DNA of 64,000 nucleotides from Streptomyces sp. NBC_00654 (GCF_026341775.1 NZ_JAPEOB010000002.1:1860001-1924000), one strand, 5' to 3'; counted from the first letter of the stretch, positions 9,550 to 19,637 are shown. Notes: a model not told the origin generated them from the letters alone. Program-made: numbers and translations.

Positions 9550-11082
9550 TTGTCTGGTGTTCCCGGAGCCAACCCGCTTCGTGACGCCCAGGACCGACGG
9601 CTCCCGCGCATCGCGGGGCCGTCGGGCCTGGTCATCTTTGGTGTAACGGGCGATTTGTCCCGTAAAAAGCTGATGCCCGCTGTCTACGATCTGGCCAACC
9701 GCGGCCTGCTGCCGCCGGGCTTCTCGCTCATCGGCTTCGCCCGCCGCGAATGGCAGGACGAGGACTTCGCCCAAGAGGTCCACGACGCCGTCAAGCAGCA
9801 CGCGCGTACCCCGTTCCGCGAAGAGGTCTGGCAGCAGCTCATCCAGGGGATGCGCTTCGTCCAGGGCAACTTCGACGACGACGAGGCCTTCGAGACCCTG
9901 AAGGCCACCATCCAGGAGCTCGACCAGGCACAGGGCACGGGAGGCAACTTCGCCTTCTATCTGTCCGTTCCGCCGAAGTTCTTCCCCAAGGTCGTCCAGC
10001 AGCTCAAGAAGCACGGACTCGCCGACCAGAAGGAAGGCTCGTGGCGGCGTGCCGTCATCGAGAAGCCGTTCGGGCACGACCTCACCAGCGCGCAGGAGCT
10101 CAACCAGCTCGTGCACGACGTGTTCCCGCCCAACGAGGTCTTCCGGATCGACCACTACCTGGGCAAGGAGACGGTCCAGAACATCCTGGCGCTGCGTTTC
10201 GCCAACACGATGTTCGAGCCGATCTGGAACCGGTCCTACGTCGACCACGTCCAGATCACGATGGCCGAGGACATCGGCATCGGCGGCCGGGCCGGCTACT
10301 ACGACGGCATCGGCGCGGCCCGTGACGTCATCCAGAACCACCTGCTCCAGCTGCTGGCGCTGACGGCGATGGAGGAGCCCGGCTCCTTCCACCCCAAGGC
10401 GCTGGTCGCCGAGAAGCTCAAGGTGCTCACGGCGGTGGAACTGCCGGAGGACCTGGGCAAGCACACCGTGCGCGGCCAGTACGCGCACGCGTGGCAGGGC
10501 GGCGAGGAGGTCCCCGGCTATCTGGAGGAGGACGGCATCGACCCCAAGTCGACGACCGACACCTTCGCCGCGATCAAGCTGACGATCAACAACCGCCGCT
10601 GGGCGGGGGTGCCGTTCTACCTGCGTACCGGAAAGCGGCTCGGCCGCCGGGTCACCGAGATCGCGGTCGTCTTCAAGCGGGCCCCGTATCTGCCCTTCGA
10701 GTCCGGCGCCACCGAGGAACTGGGCGGCAACGCCCTGGTCATCCGGGTCCAGCCGGACGAGGGTGTGACCGTGCGCTTCGGCTCCAAGGTGCCGGGCACC
10801 TCGATGGAGGTCCGGGACGTCACGATGGACTTCGCCTACGGCGAGTCCTTCACGGAGTCCAGCCCGGAGGCGTACGAGCGGCTCATCCTCGATGTGCTGC
10901 TCGGCGACGCCAACCTCTTCCCCCGTCACCAGGAGGTCGAGCTCTCCTGGAACATCCTCGACCCGATCGAGGAGTACTGGGACAAGCACGGCAAGCCCGC
11001 GCAGTACGCGGCCGGTACCTGGGGTCCGGCCGAGGCCGACGAGATGCTCGCACGCGACGGACGGAGCTGGCGCCGGCCATGA
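9550..11082 (+). CDS. zwf: Glucose-6-phosphate 1-dehydrogenase
   Basis: About 510 residues. First oxidative step of the pentose phosphate pathway, generating NADPH. The nucleotide-binding motif LVIFGVTGDLSRKKLMPA is near residue 25 and the active-site motif RIDHYLGKETVQNI near residue 198. I chose the TTG at 9550 (MSGVPGANPLRDAQDRRLP): it is the only plausible start between the tal stop and the conserved N-terminus, and a GGAGGG site lies 9 nt upstream. The open frame extends far upstream, but only as a shadow of tal. The stop overlaps opcA (ATGA). Confidence 0.95.
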   Translation: MSGVPGANPLRDAQDRRLPRIAGPSGLVIFGVTGDLSRKKLMPAVYDLANRGLLPPGFSLIGFARREWQDEDFAQEVHDAVKQHARTPFREEVWQQLIQGMRFVQGNFDDDEAFETLKATIQELDQAQGTGGNFAFYLSVPPKFFPKVVQQLKKHGLADQKEGSWRRAVIEKPFGHDLTSAQELNQLVHDVFPPNEVFRIDHYLGKETVQNILALRFANTMFEPIWNRSYVDHVQITMAEDIGIGGRAGYYDGIGAARDVIQNHLLQLLALTAMEEPGSFHPKALVAEKLKVLTAVELPEDLGKHTVRGQYAHAWQGGEEVPGYLEEDGIDPKSTTDTFAAIKLTINNRRWAGVPFYLRTGKRLGRRVTEIAVVFKRAPYLPFESGATEELGGNALVIRVQPDEGVTVRFGSKVPGTSMEVRDVTMDFAYGESFTESSPEAYERLILDVLLGDANLFPRHQEVELSWNILDPIEEYWDKHGKPAQYAAGTWGPAEADEMLARDGRSWRRP

Positions 11083-12119
11083 AGATCGATCTCACGGAAA
11101 CCACGTCCAGCAAGATCAACCAGGCCCTGGTGTCGGCCCGCCGGGCCATCGGCACCCCGGCCATCGGCATGGTGCTCACGCTGGTCATCGTCACCGACGA
11201 GGAGAACGCGTACGACGCGCTCAAGTCGGCGGGCGACGCCTCGCGCGAACACCCCTCGCGGATCATCGCGGTGATCAAGCGGATCAGCCGCTCGCCCCGC
11301 AGCCGCCGCGACGCCCGGCTCGACGCCGAGGTCCGGGTCGGCTCCGATGCCGGCACCGGCGAGACCGTCGTGCTGCGACTGCACGGCGAACTGGCCAACC
11401 ACGCCCAGTCGGTGGTCCTGCCGCTGCTGCTGCCGGACGCCCCGGTCGTGGTGTGGTGGCCCGAGGACGCGCCCGCCGAACCGGCGAAGGACCCGCTGGG
11501 GGCCCTCGCGCAGCGCCGGATCACGGACGCCTACTCCGCCGAACGCCCGCTCGACGAGCTGGCGGTACGCGCGGCGACGTACAACCCGGGCGACACCGAT
11601 CTGGCCTGGACCCGCATCACCCCGTGGCGTTCGATGCTGGCCGCAGCGCTGGACCAGCAGCCCGCCGCGGTCAGTGCCGCGACCGTCGAGGGCGAGAGCG
11701 ACAACCCGAGCTGCGAACTGCTCGCCATGTGGCTCGCGGGCCGGCTGGGGGTCCCGGTGGAGCGCACGCTCTCCGGCGGTCCCGGTCTGACCGCGGTCCG
11801 GCTGGAGACGAAGAACGGTGTCATCGTTCTCGACCGGGCCGACGGCTCACTGGCCACGCTCTCCATGGAGGGCCAGCCGGACCGCGCCGTCGCGCTCAAG
11901 CGGCGGGAGACCGCCGAGCTGCTCGCGGAAGAGCTGCGCCGTCTGGACCCGGACAACACCTACGAGTCCGCGGTGAAGTTCGGTGTGGAGCGCCTCGGCG
12001 GTCCGTCCCCCGCGCCGACGGTGAAGACCGTTCGGGCGGCGGAGCAGCCGTCCGCCGACGACGGGGCGAAGGCCCCGGCCGCGAAGAAGGCCCCGGCCAA
12101 GAAGGCGGCGTCCAAGTGA
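11079..12119 (+). CDS. opcA: Glucose-6-phosphate dehydrogenase assembly protein OpcA
   Basis: 346 residues starting MKIDLTETTSSKINQALVSAR. OpcA is the actinobacterial/cyanobacterial protein needed for assembly or redox activation of Zwf. The two conserved halves are visible (MVLTLVIVTDEENAYDAL; LLLPDAPVVVWWPEDAPAEP; TDLAWTRITPWRSMLA). The last 25 residues form a Lys/Ala/Pro-rich tail (AKKAPAKKAASK). It overlaps zwf at the start (ATGA) and pgl at the stop (GTGA), so expression is tightly coupled to its enzyme partner. Confidence 0.94.
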   Translation: MKIDLTETTSSKINQALVSARRAIGTPAIGMVLTLVIVTDEENAYDALKSAGDASREHPSRIIAVIKRISRSPRSRRDARLDAEVRVGSDAGTGETVVLRLHGELANHAQSVVLPLLLPDAPVVVWWPEDAPAEPAKDPLGALAQRRITDAYSAERPLDELAVRAATYNPGDTDLAWTRITPWRSMLAAALDQQPAAVSAATVEGESDNPSCELLAMWLAGRLGVPVERTLSGGPGLTAVRLETKNGVIVLDRADGSLATLSMEGQPDRAVALKRRETAELLAEELRRLDPDNTYESAVKFGVERLGGPSPAPTVKTVRAAEQPSADDGAKAPAAKKAPAKKAASK

Positions 12120-12898
12120 CGGTCCCCCAACTGGTCGTGCACCGCGACAAGGAACTGATGGCGCAGGCCGCGGCGGCCCGGCTGATCACGAGGATCGTGG
12201 ACTCCCAGGCCGCACGCGGTCACGCCTCGGTGGTGCTGACCGGAGGACGCAACGGCAACGGCCTGCTGGCCGCACTCGCCGCGGCGCCCGCCCGGGACGC
12301 CGTCGACTGGGCACGGCTGGACCTCTGGTGGGGCGACGAGCGCTTCCTGCCCGAGGGCGATCCGGAGCGCAATGTCACGCAGGCCCGCGAGGCCCTGCTG
12401 GACTCGGTGCCGCTGGACCCCGCCCGGGTGCACGCGATGCCTGCCTCGGACGGCGTGTACGGCAATGACGCGGACGCGGCCGCCGCCGGCTACGCCGCCG
12501 AACTCGCCGCGGCGGCGGGGCCGGAGGACCACGGCCCCGTACCGGCGTTCGACGTGCTGATGCTGGGCGTGGGCCCGGACACCCATGTCGCCTCGCTCTT
12601 CCCGGAGCTGCCCGCGGTACGGGAGACCGAGCGCACCGTCGTCGGTGTGCACGGCGCCCCGAAGCCGCCGCCGACCAGGGTCTCCCTCACGCTGCCCGCG
12701 ATCCGGGCGGCGCGCGAGGTGTGGCTGCTGGCGGCGGGCGAGGACAAGGCGGAGGCCGCGGCCATCGCGCTGTCCGGTGCCGGGGAGATCCAGGCCCCGG
12801 CGGCGGGGGCGTACGGCCGCTCCAGGACGCTGTGGCTGCTGGACGCCTCGGCGGCCTCGCAGCTGCCGCGTGCGCTGTATCCGCCGGCCTCTCCCTGA
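12116..12898 (+). CDS. pgl: 6-phosphogluconolactonase
   Basis: 260 residues, DevB/SOL family. Hydrolyses the lactone made by Zwf. Motifs: VVLTGGRNGNGLL (sugar-phosphate binding), WWGDERFLPEGDPERN, and DVLMLGVGPDTHVASLFP. The start is the GTG overlapping the opcA stop. Last gene of the operon; a bidirectional hairpin follows at 12923-12957. The family norm GGSTP at the sugar-phosphate loop is here GGRNG, seen also in related streptomycete proteins as far as I recall. Confidence 0.93.
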   Translation: MTVPQLVVHRDKELMAQAAAARLITRIVDSQAARGHASVVLTGGRNGNGLLAALAAAPARDAVDWARLDLWWGDERFLPEGDPERNVTQAREALLDSVPLDPARVHAMPASDGVYGNDADAAAAGYAAELAAAAGPEDHGPVPAFDVLMLGVGPDTHVASLFPELPAVRETERTVVGVHGAPKPPPTRVSLTLPAIRAAREVWLLAAGEDKAEAAAIALSGAGEIQAPAAGAYGRSRTLWLLDASAASQLPRALYPPASP

Positions 12899-12922
12899 GC
12901 GGTCGTCGGCAGGACACCACGG

Positions 12923-12957
12923 AGGCCCGGTTCGCTCATCGAGCGGACCGGGCCTTT
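12923..12957. terminator. Bidirectional terminator between pgl and PH-domain gene
   Basis: Stem AGGCCCGG-TT-CGCTC / GAGCG-GA-CCGGGCCT with a 3-nt loop and a TTT tail on the plus side. It serves the pentose operon on the plus strand and overlaps the stop codon of the convergent PH-domain gene. Confidence 0.7.
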
Positions 12958-14456
12958 GTCCCGACACGCTCCAGGAAGGGTTCCAGCAGGCCGGGGACGG
13001 CCTCGGCGGCGAAGCCGAGGCCCTCGTGGGCGTCGGCGTCGTGCGCCGTGTAGGCGCCCGCTCCGGCGGCCGTGGTGGCGGTGATGCTCAGCAGCCCGGC
13101 CCGCCGCTGGAAGTACGTCTGCCTGACCGTCCAGCCGATCACCCCGGTGCGCTCCAGCGCCGCGGTGGAGCGGCGGAGGGTGCCGGAGCGGGTCACCAGG
13201 TACCGGCCGCCGACGGCGTGTCCCAGCGCACGGTACGCGTCCAGCGCGAGCAGGACCGCGACGGGCGGAAACACCACGGCCCAGGCGAGCGCGATCCAGA
13301 GCAGGACGGGTGTCAGCAGTGCCCCGAGCACGGCCAGGACCGCGGCGGGGGCCAGGGCCGCCCAGAGCGCCCAGCCGAGCCTGCGGCGGCGGGCCGCGCG
13401 GGGGTGGCCGGTGAGCGGGACACCGGTCGGGGCGACCGGCTCCCGCAGCACCTCGGCGGCGACGCTGTCGGCCAGCCGCCGGGGCGCGGGCGGGAGCAGG
13501 GTGTTGTGGTCGGCCTTGTCCGAGTCCTCGTCCTTGGCCATCCCCGTGGTGATCGCGTCCAGCCGGGCGGCGCCGAGCAGCCGGACACCGAGCGGCTCGA
13601 CGAGGTCCACGCCGCGCAGTCTGGCCTCCTCGACCGAGATGGAACGGGTGGTCAGCAGCCCGCGCCGGACCCGCAGGGTGCCGCCGGGTTCGCGCTCCAG
13701 ACGGTAGTTCCACCACATCTCGACCCAGAGTCCGAGCGCGCCGAGGAAGCCCGCGACGAGGGCCGCCAGGACCAGGATCACGATCATCCAGAGCAGCGCG
13801 GTCTCCCGGAAGAGATCACCGATCCAGGCGATGACCTGCCGCTGCGCCCCGGCCCATTCGCTGACCTGCATCACGGCCCCCGCCGCGGCACCGCCCAGCA
13901 TCGGGGCGACGAAGGAGGCCGGGGCGTAGCGGATCCAGCGCGGGTCGAGGGTGACCAGGTCGCCCTCGCGGTGGCTGCCCCCGGGGCCGGTGGCGGTGCG
14001 TTCCAGCAGCAGCCGGCGCAGCCGTTCGCCCTCGGCGCGGGTCACCGGGTCGAGCTCCAGGGTGGATTCGCCGCCGGTGTGCTCCCCGGTGCCGATCCTG
14101 ACCGTGACGAGGCCCAGGAGGCGCAGCATCAGGTGGGCGGTCAGATCGACGCTGCGGATGCGCTCACGGGCCAGGGATCGCTTCTTGACGAGCAGCAGCC
14201 CGGTGTGCAGGTCGACGCGCTCGGGGCCGACGCGGTAGCGGGTGCGGCGCCAGCGGATGTGGTCGCCGGCCGCCGCGCAGCCGATCAGCAGGGCGGCTCC
14301 GGCCAGCACCCAGAGCACCGCCGGGCCGGTCCCGAGCCGGCCGGCCAGCCCGAGGGTGGTCGGTACGGCCGCGCCGGCCGCGACGCCCGCCGTGACGAGC
14401 GCGGTGACCAGGACCGTGCGCGGGGCGAGACGGCGCCAGTCGTCGGCAGCGCTCAT
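12936..14456 (-). CDS. PH-domain (YdbT-like) membrane protein
   Basis: 506 residues starting MSAADDWRRLAPRTVLV. Consists of repeated units of paired membrane helices followed by bacterial PH (bPH_2/YdbT) domains, e.g. RTRYRVGPERVDLHTGLLLVKKRSLARERIRSVDL (abridged) near residue 65 and ISVEEARLRGVDLVEPLGVRLL near residue 275. YdbS/YdbT pairs in other bacteria are inner-membrane proteins implicated in stress or antimicrobial tolerance, but no biochemical role is established. The ATG overlaps the stop of the shorter PH-domain gene (4 bp), forming a pair downstream of pgi. Confidence 0.85.
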   Translation of the reverse strand: MSAADDWRRLAPRTVLVTALVTAGVAAGAAVPTTLGLAGRLGTGPAVLWVLAGAALLIGCAAAGDHIRWRRTRYRVGPERVDLHTGLLLVKKRSLARERIRSVDLTAHLMLRLLGLVTVRIGTGEHTGGESTLELDPVTRAEGERLRRLLLERTATGPGGSHREGDLVTLDPRWIRYAPASFVAPMLGGAAAGAVMQVSEWAGAQRQVIAWIGDLFRETALLWMIVILVLAALVAGFLGALGLWVEMWWNYRLEREPGGTLRVRRGLLTTRSISVEEARLRGVDLVEPLGVRLLGAARLDAITTGMAKDEDSDKADHNTLLPPAPRRLADSVAAEVLREPVAPTGVPLTGHPRAARRRRLGWALWAALAPAAVLAVLGALLTPVLLWIALAWAVVFPPVAVLLALDAYRALGHAVGGRYLVTRSGTLRRSTAALERTGVIGWTVRQTYFQRRAGLLSITATTAAGAGAYTAHDADAHEGLGFAAEAVPGLLEPFLERVGTKARSAR

Positions 14457-14956
14457 GTGGCGTCGCCCGGGGTGTCGCGGGTGATCCGGGTCAGCCGTTC
14501 GGCCAGCTCGGCCGCCACCTCGTGGTCCAGGCCCTCGATCTTCACCGCGCCCTTGGCGGACGCGGTGGTGACGGTGACCGTGGCGAGCCGGTAGAGCTGT
14601 TCCAGCGGGCCGCGCACGGTGTCCACGGTCTGGATCCGGGACATCGGCGCGATCCGCCATTCCTGCCGGAGGACGCCGGTGCGGACGTACACCGCGTCCT
14701 CGGTGACCTCCCAGCGGTGGGTCCGGAACCACCACAGGGGGAGGAGGGCGGCGCAGGCCGCTCCGGTGACGGCCAGCACTCCGGCGGGCAGCAGCAGCCA
14801 GAACCGGGCCGGTTCGATGAGCAGGCCCAGCACCCCGAGCACCACGACCGGCAGGGCGGTCAGCAGCACCCACTGGGCGCGCCACCAGCCGACGGCCCGT
14901 CCGTCCAGCGTGTTGGCCGGCGGCCGGAGCCGTATCTTCCCCTCCCCCTGCGGCAT
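14453..14956 (-). CDS. PH-domain (YdbS-like) membrane protein
   Basis: 167 residues: two membrane helices (WVLLTALPVVVLGVLGLLI and FWLLLPAGVLAVTGAACAAL), then one bPH_2 domain (HRWEVTEDAVYVRTGVLRQEW, IAPMSRIQTVDTVRGPLEQL). It starts 4 bp after the pgi stop and overlaps the longer PH-domain gene at its own stop, so pgi and the two membrane genes probably share a transcript. The pairing of one single-PH and one multi-PH protein is the classic YdbS-YdbT layout. Confidence 0.86.
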   Translation of the reverse strand: MPQGEGKIRLRPPANTLDGRAVGWWRAQWVLLTALPVVVLGVLGLLIEPARFWLLLPAGVLAVTGAACAALLPLWWFRTHRWEVTEDAVYVRTGVLRQEWRIAPMSRIQTVDTVRGPLEQLYRLATVTVTTASAKGAVKIEGLDHEVAAELAERLTRITRDTPGDAT

Positions 14957-14960
14957 CGGC

Positions 14961-16613
14961 TCAGCGCCCCCGCAGCGTGCGGTAGGCGGCGGCCAGCGTC
15001 GCGGTGGAGCTGTCCAGCCGCTCGCCGCCGGTGCCCTCGGTCAGGACCGGTTCGATCTTCTTGGCGAGTACCTTGCCGAGCTCGACGCCCCACTGGTCGA
15101 AGGAGTCGATGTTCCAGACGGCGCCCTGGACGAAGACCTTGTGCTCGTAGAGCGCGATCAGCTGGCCGAGGACCGAGGGGGTCAGCCTGTCGGCGAGGAT
15201 CGTGGTCGTGGGGTGGTTGCCCCGGAACGTCTTGTGCGGGACCAGTTCCTCGGGCACCCCTTCGGCGCGGACCTCATCGGGCGTCCTGCCGAAGGCGAGG
15301 GCCTGGGTCTGGGCGAAGAAGTTGGCCATCAGCAGGTCGTGCTGGGCGATCAGTCCGGGCAGCAGGTCGTGCACCGGGGCGGCGAAGCCGATGAAGTCCG
15401 CCGGGATCATCTTCGTACCCTGGTGGATCAGCTGGTAATACGCGTGCTGGCCGTTGGTGCCGGGGGTGCCCCAGACCACCGGGCCGGTCTGCCAGTCCAC
15501 CGGATTGCCGTCCCGGTCCACGGACTTGCCGTTGGACTCCATGTCCAGCTGCTGCAGATACGCGGTGAACTTGGACAGATAGTGGCTGTAGGGCAGCACC
15601 GCGTGCGACTGGGCGTCGAAGAAGGCGCCGTACCAGACTCCCAGCAGGCCGAGCAGCAGCGGGGCGTTCTCCTCGGCGGGGGCGGTGCGGAAGTGCTCGT
15701 CGACGAGGTGGAAGCCGTCGAGCATCTCGCGGAACCGGTCCGGTCCGATGGCGACCATCAGCGAGAGGCCGATGGCGGAGTCGTAGGAGTAGCGGCCGCC
15801 GACCCAGTCCCAGAACTCGAACATGTTGGCCGTGTCGATGCCGAAGTCCGCGACCTTCGCCGCGTTGGTCGACAGCGCCACGAAGTGCTTGGCGACGGCG
15901 TCCTGACCGGCCCTCAGCTCGGTGAGCAGCCAGTCGCGGGCGGAGGTGGCGTTGGTGATGGTCTCGATCGTGGTGAACGTCTTGGAGGCGACGACGAACA
16001 GCGTCTCGGCCGCGTCGAGGTCGCGTACCGCCTCGTGGAGGTCGGCTCCGTCCACGTTGGAGACGAAGCGGACGGTGAGCGAGCGGTCCGTGAAGGAGCG
16101 CAGCACCTCATAGGCCATGGCGGGGCCGAGGTCGGAGCCGCCGATGCCGATGTTGACGATGTTCTTGATGGGCCGGCCGGTGTGACCGGCCCACTGCCCC
16201 GACCTGATCCGCTCGGAGAAGGCGGCCATCCTGTCGAGGACGGCGTGCACGGCGGGCACCACGTTCTCGCCGTCGACCTCGATCACCGCGTCGCGCGGGG
16301 CGCGGAGCGCGGTGTGCAGGACCGCCCGGTCCTCGGTGGTGTTGATCTTCTCGCCGCGGAACATCGCGTCGCGCAGCTCCGCGACCCCGGTGGCGGTGGC
16401 GAGTTCGCGCAGCAGGCGGAGCGTCTCGTCGGTGACCAGGTGCTTGGAGTAGTCGAGGTACAGGTCGCCGACCCGCAGGGTGTAGGCGCTGCCGCGGTCC
16501 GGACCGTCCGCGAACAGCTGCCGCAGATGGGTCCCGCCGAGCTCCTCACGGTGCTTGCCGAGAGCCGTCCACTCGGGCGTCTGATTGAGCCTGGTTCGGC
16601 TTTGTGCGTTCAT
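14961..16613 (-). CDS. pgi: Glucose-6-phosphate isomerase
   Basis: 550 residues. Interconverts glucose-6-P and fructose-6-P and so links the pentose operon with the triose genes nearby. Family signatures: [52 protein letters not shown], and the C-terminal [16 protein letters not shown] with the catalytic Lys. The start chosen is [15 protein letters not shown]; an in-frame ATG at 16667 would add 18 residues with no family match. Confidence 0.96.
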   Translation of the reverse strand: MNAQSRTRLNQTPEWTALGKHREELGGTHLRQLFADGPDRGSAYTLRVGDLYLDYSKHLVTDETLRLLRELATATGVAELRDAMFRGEKINTTEDRAVLHTALRAPRDAVIEVDGENVVPAVHAVLDRMAAFSERIRSGQWAGHTGRPIKNIVNIGIGGSDLGPAMAYEVLRSFTDRSLTVRFVSNVDGADLHEAVRDLDAAETLFVVASKTFTTIETITNATSARDWLLTELRAGQDAVAKHFVALSTNAAKVADFGIDTANMFEFWDWVGGRYSYDSAIGLSLMVAIGPDRFREMLDGFHLVDEHFRTAPAEENAPLLLGLLGVWYGAFFDAQSHAVLPYSHYLSKFTAYLQQLDMESNGKSVDRDGNPVDWQTGPVVWGTPGTNGQHAYYQLIHQGTKMIPADFIGFAAPVHDLLPGLIAQHDLLMANFFAQTQALAFGRTPDEVRAEGVPEELVPHKTFRGNHPTTTILADRLTPSVLGQLIALYEHKVFVQGAVWNIDSFDQWGVELGKVLAKKIEPVLTEGTGGERLDSSTATLAAAYRTLRGR

Positions 16614-16745
16614 CGCGGATATCAGCCCACTTCTTCTCGTACTTGCGCATCCCCGCTGCCCCTCCAACCTAATTGATCGGGCGTCGCCGGGGCGCGAGGG
16701 CGGGCTGCGGCACAGGAAATGCGGGCGGCGGCGGGGGAATTGCAG

Positions 16746-16777
16746 ACCGGCCGGACACCCTGGGGTGTCCGGCCGGT
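16746..16777 (-). terminator. Hairpin terminator after the RbpA-family gene
   Basis: Perfect 15-bp stem ACCGGCCGGACACCC / GGGTGTCCGGCCGGT with a TG loop, 29 bp past the stop of the RbpA-family gene and upstream of pgi. It should separate the two transcripts. Confidence 0.78.
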
Positions 16778-16805
16778 GAACGATTTCCCGCTTGCCTGGA
16801 GGGCG

Positions 16806-17141
16806 CTAGATTTCGCCGCGCAGTTTGGCAAGGGCCTCGGCGAGAATGGCCTCGCCGTCCGCGTCGCTGCGCCGCTCCCGTACGTACGCCAGATGCGTCT
16901 TGTACGGCTCGGTGCGCGGCGGGTCCGGCGGGCTGTCCCGGTCCTGGCCGGCCGGGAAGCCGCAGCGCGGGCAGTCCCAGGTCTCCGGTACCTGCGCGTC
17001 ATGGGCGAAGCTCGGCTGCGTCTCGTGCCCGTTCGAGCACCAGAAGGAGATGCGGAGGCGCGGTGCGGACTCGCCCCGCTCGGCCTCCCCCATCGGCCCC
17101 GCTCCGACCCGGCTTCCCCGGATCGCGTTGCCACTTGCCAC
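16806..17141 (-). CDS. RNA polymerase-binding protein, RbpA family (probable RbpB-type paralogue)
   Basis: 111 residues. RbpA proteins bind the principal sigma factor and RNA polymerase and stabilise promoter complexes. The zinc-ribbon ligands are visible as FWCSNGHET and WDCPRCGFP; the C-terminal helix THLAYVRERRSDADGEAILAEAL matches the sigma-interacting region. The N-terminal sequence MASGNAIRGSRVGAG keeps the basic linker pattern. From memory, streptomycetes carry the main RbpA elsewhere plus a second copy beside pgi/secG; this locus fits that second copy, so I leave the symbol empty. It is flanked by its own terminator and separate from pgi. Confidence 0.85.
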   Translation of the reverse strand: MASGNAIRGSRVGAGPMGEAERGESAPRLRISFWCSNGHETQPSFAHDAQVPETWDCPRCGFPAGQDRDSPPDPPRTEPYKTHLAYVRERRSDADGEAILAEALAKLRGEI

Positions 17142-17250
17142 GGTCGTAACTCCCTGCGTGATGGTGCTCGAGGATGCCCCAGTCTACGTAAGGCCCAACG
17201 CGCGTCCAGTGGAAGGAGTTACACCCTCACCGGGATTCGCGGACGACGGG

Positions 17251-17487
17251 TCAGTTGTCCAGCTTGATCAGCAGACCAAGGACCACAATGCAGGCGAACC
17301 AGCCCAGACCGACCACGACGGTGATGCGGTCGAGGTTGCGCTCGGCGACCGAGGAGCCACCGACGGAGGACTGCATACCGCCACCGAACATGTCGGAGAG
17401 GCCGCCGCCCTTTCCCTTGTGCATCAGCACCAGCAGCATCAGCAGCAGGCTGAAGACGATCAGGGCGATCTCGAACCCCAAAATCAC
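17251..17487 (-). CDS. secG: Preprotein translocase subunit SecG
   Basis: 78 residues, the small auxiliary subunit of the SecYEG channel. Two membrane helices (FEIALIVFSLLLMLLVLM and ITVVVGLGWFACIVVLGLLI) flank the conserved loop HKGKGGGLSDMFGGG. The GTG start at 17487 gives MILGFEIALIVFS. It lies downstream of tpiA, the usual gap-pgk-tpi-secG arrangement, but a hairpin at 17535-17569 intervenes. Confidence 0.95.
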   Translation of the reverse strand: MILGFEIALIVFSLLLMLLVLMHKGKGGGLSDMFGGGMQSSVGGSSVAERNLDRITVVVGLGWFACIVVLGLLIKLDN

Positions 17488-17534
17488 GGCTGGTCCCTAC
17501 TTTCCGGAATTTCTAGGACTGCATCTACGGACAA

Positions 17535-17569
17535 CGGGGGCCGGAGGGTGATACCCCCTTCGGCCCCCG
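17535..17569 (-). terminator. Hairpin between tpiA and secG
   Basis: CGGGGGCCG-GAGGG and CCC-TTCGGCCCCCG arms with a short loop form a GC-rich stem downstream of tpiA on the minus strand. It may be an attenuating terminator, since secG follows 48 bp later. Confidence 0.6.
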
Positions 17570-17601
17570 CAAGGGTACGACGGATCCGCGCTAGCGCATA
17601 C

Positions 17602-18378
17602 TCACTGGTCGCGGAAGCGGACGATCTTGACGAACTCGTCGGCGTCCAGCGCGGCGCCGCCGATCAGGGCGCCGTCCACGTCGGGCTGGGCCATGATGGC
17701 CGCGACATTGCCGGACTTCACCGAGCCGCCGTACTGGATACGGACGGCGTCGGCCAGCTCCTGCGAGTACAGCTCGGCCAGCCGGCGGCGGATCGCTCCG
17801 CACACCTCCTGGGCGTCCTCGGGGGTGGCGACCTCGCCGGTCCCGATGGCCCAGACCGGCTCGTAGGCGATCACGATGGAATCGGCCTGCTCGGCCGGCA
17901 CGTCCTTGAGGGCGCCGTCGAGCTGCGCGAGCGTGTAGGAGACCTGGTCACCGGCCTTGCGGATGTCCAGGCCCTCGCCGACGCACAGGATCGGGGTCAG
18001 ACCGTGCTTGTACGCGGCCTTCACCTTGGCGTTGCAGACCTCGTCGTTCTCGCCGTGGTACTGGCGGCGCTCGCTGTGGCCGACGGCCACGTACGTGCAC
18101 CTCAGCTTGGCGAGCATGGGGCCGGAGATCTCACCGGTGTACGCGCCGGAGTCGTGCGCCGAGATGTCCTGGGCGCCGTACTTGATCTTCAGCTTGTCGC
18201 CGTCCACCAGGGTCTGCACGGATCGCAGGTCGGTGAAGGGCGGCAGGACGGCGACCTCTACGGCGTCGTAGTCCTTGTCGGTCAGGGCGAAGGCGAGCTT
18301 CTGGACGTGGGCGATGGCCTCGAGGTGGTTGAGGTTCATCTTCCAGTTGCCCGCCATCAGCGGGGTGCGGGTGCTCAT
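17602..18378 (-). CDS. tpiA: Triose-phosphate isomerase
   Basis: 258 residues. Interconverts dihydroxyacetone phosphate and glyceraldehyde-3-P. Catalytic and phosphate-binding motifs: [13 protein letters not shown] (Asn/Lys), [14 protein letters not shown] (His), [13 protein letters not shown] (Glu), [12 protein letters not shown]. Starts [15 protein letters not shown], 6 bp after the pgk stop, so it is clearly co-transcribed with pgk. Confidence 0.97.
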   Translation of the reverse strand: MSTRTPLMAGNWKMNLNHLEAIAHVQKLAFALTDKDYDAVEVAVLPPFTDLRSVQTLVDGDKLKIKYGAQDISAHDSGAYTGEISGPMLAKLRCTYVAVGHSERRQYHGENDEVCNAKVKAAYKHGLTPILCVGEGLDIRKAGDQVSYTLAQLDGALKDVPAEQADSIVIAYEPVWAIGTGEVATPEDAQEVCGAIRRRLAELYSQELADAVRIQYGGSVKSGNVAAIMAQPDVDGALIGGAALDADEFVKIVRFRDQ

Positions 18379-18384
18379 TAAGGG

Positions 18385-19596
18385 TCAGTCCTCCAGTGCG
18401 GCGAGGCCGGGAAGCGTCTTGCCCTCGAGGTATTCGAGGCTGGCGCCGCCACCGGTCGAAATATGGCCGAATGCGTTCTCGTCGAAGCCCAGGATGCGGA
18501 CGGCGGCGGCGGAGTCGCCACCACCGACGACGCTGAAGGCCGGGGAGTCGATGAGGGCCTGCGCGAGTGCGCGCGTGCCCTCGGCGTAGTCGGGGTGCTC
18601 GAAGACGCCCATCGGACCGTTCCAGAAGACGGTGGCCGCGTCGGCGAGCTTCGATGCGTACAGCTTGCGGGTCTCGGGACCGAGGTCCAGACCCATCCGG
18701 CCAGCCGGCATGGCGTCGGCGGCGACCGTGCTCGGGTGGGCCGGAGCCTTGGTCCTCAGGTCCGGGAACTCACCGGCGACCAGGACGTCGACGGGGAGCA
18801 CGAACTCCACACCGAGCTCCTCGGCGCGCTTGAGGTAGCCCTGGACCGCGGGGACCTGGTCCTCCTGGAGCAGCGAGGTGCCGATCTCGTGGCCCTGGGC
18901 CTTGAGGAAGGTGTACGCCATGCCGCCGCCGATCAGGATGCGGTCGGCCTTCTCCAGCAGGTGGTCGATGACCCCGAGCTTGTCGGAGACCTTGGCACCG
19001 CCGAGGACGACCGCGTACGGCCGCTTGACGTCGGAGGTGAGCTTCTTCAGCACCCCGACCTCGGTGGCGATGAGGTAGCCCGCGCAGTGCGGCAGCCGGG
19101 CCGGGAGGTCGAAGACCGAGGCGTGCTTGCGGTGGACGGCACCGAAGCCGTCGCCCACGTACACATCGGCGAGCTCGGCGAGCCGGTCGGCGAACGCCCC
19201 GCGCTCGGCGTCGTCCTTCGACGTCTCACCGGCGTTGAAGCGGAGGTTCTCGATGACGGCGACCTTGCCGTCGGTGAGGGCCGCGACCGTGGCGCGGGCG
19301 GACTCTCCGACGGTGTCGGCCGCGAAGGCGACCTCCGTGCCGAGGAGTTCACCGAGGCGGGCGGCGGCGGGCGCCAGCGAGAAGGCCGGGTCCGGGGCGC
19401 CCTTGGGGCGGCCGAGGTGCGAGGCGACGATGACCCGCGCACCCGCGTCGGCGAGCTTGGTGACCGTCGGGACGACGGCGCGGATCCGGCCGTCGTCGGT
19501 GATGGTGGTGCCGTCCAGCGGCACATTGAGGTCGGCGCGGACGAATACCCGCTTGCCCGCGACCCCTTCGGCGAGAAGTTCGTCGATCGTCTTCAT
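18385..19596 (-). CDS. pgk: Phosphoglycerate kinase
   Basis: 403 residues. Makes ATP from 1,3-bisphosphoglycerate. Motifs: [14 protein letters not shown] near residue 18, [10 protein letters not shown] near residue 60, [33 protein letters not shown], and [14 protein letters not shown]. The start is [17 protein letters not shown]; the open frame runs 13 codons further upstream without family support. gap lies 150 bp upstream in the same orientation and tpiA follows directly. Confidence 0.97.
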   Translation of the reverse strand: MKTIDELLAEGVAGKRVFVRADLNVPLDGTTITDDGRIRAVVPTVTKLADAGARVIVASHLGRPKGAPDPAFSLAPAAARLGELLGTEVAFAADTVGESARATVAALTDGKVAVIENLRFNAGETSKDDAERGAFADRLAELADVYVGDGFGAVHRKHASVFDLPARLPHCAGYLIATEVGVLKKLTSDVKRPYAVVLGGAKVSDKLGVIDHLLEKADRILIGGGMAYTFLKAQGHEIGTSLLQEDQVPAVQGYLKRAEELGVEFVLPVDVLVAGEFPDLRTKAPAHPSTVAADAMPAGRMGLDLGPETRKLYASKLADAATVFWNGPMGVFEHPDYAEGTRALAQALIDSPAFSVVGGGDSAAAVRILGFDENAFGHISTGGGASLEYLEGKTLPGLAALED

Positions 19597-19637
19597 CTGT
19601 TCCGTTACTCCTTGCAAGGGCGGATGAGCATGCAAGG

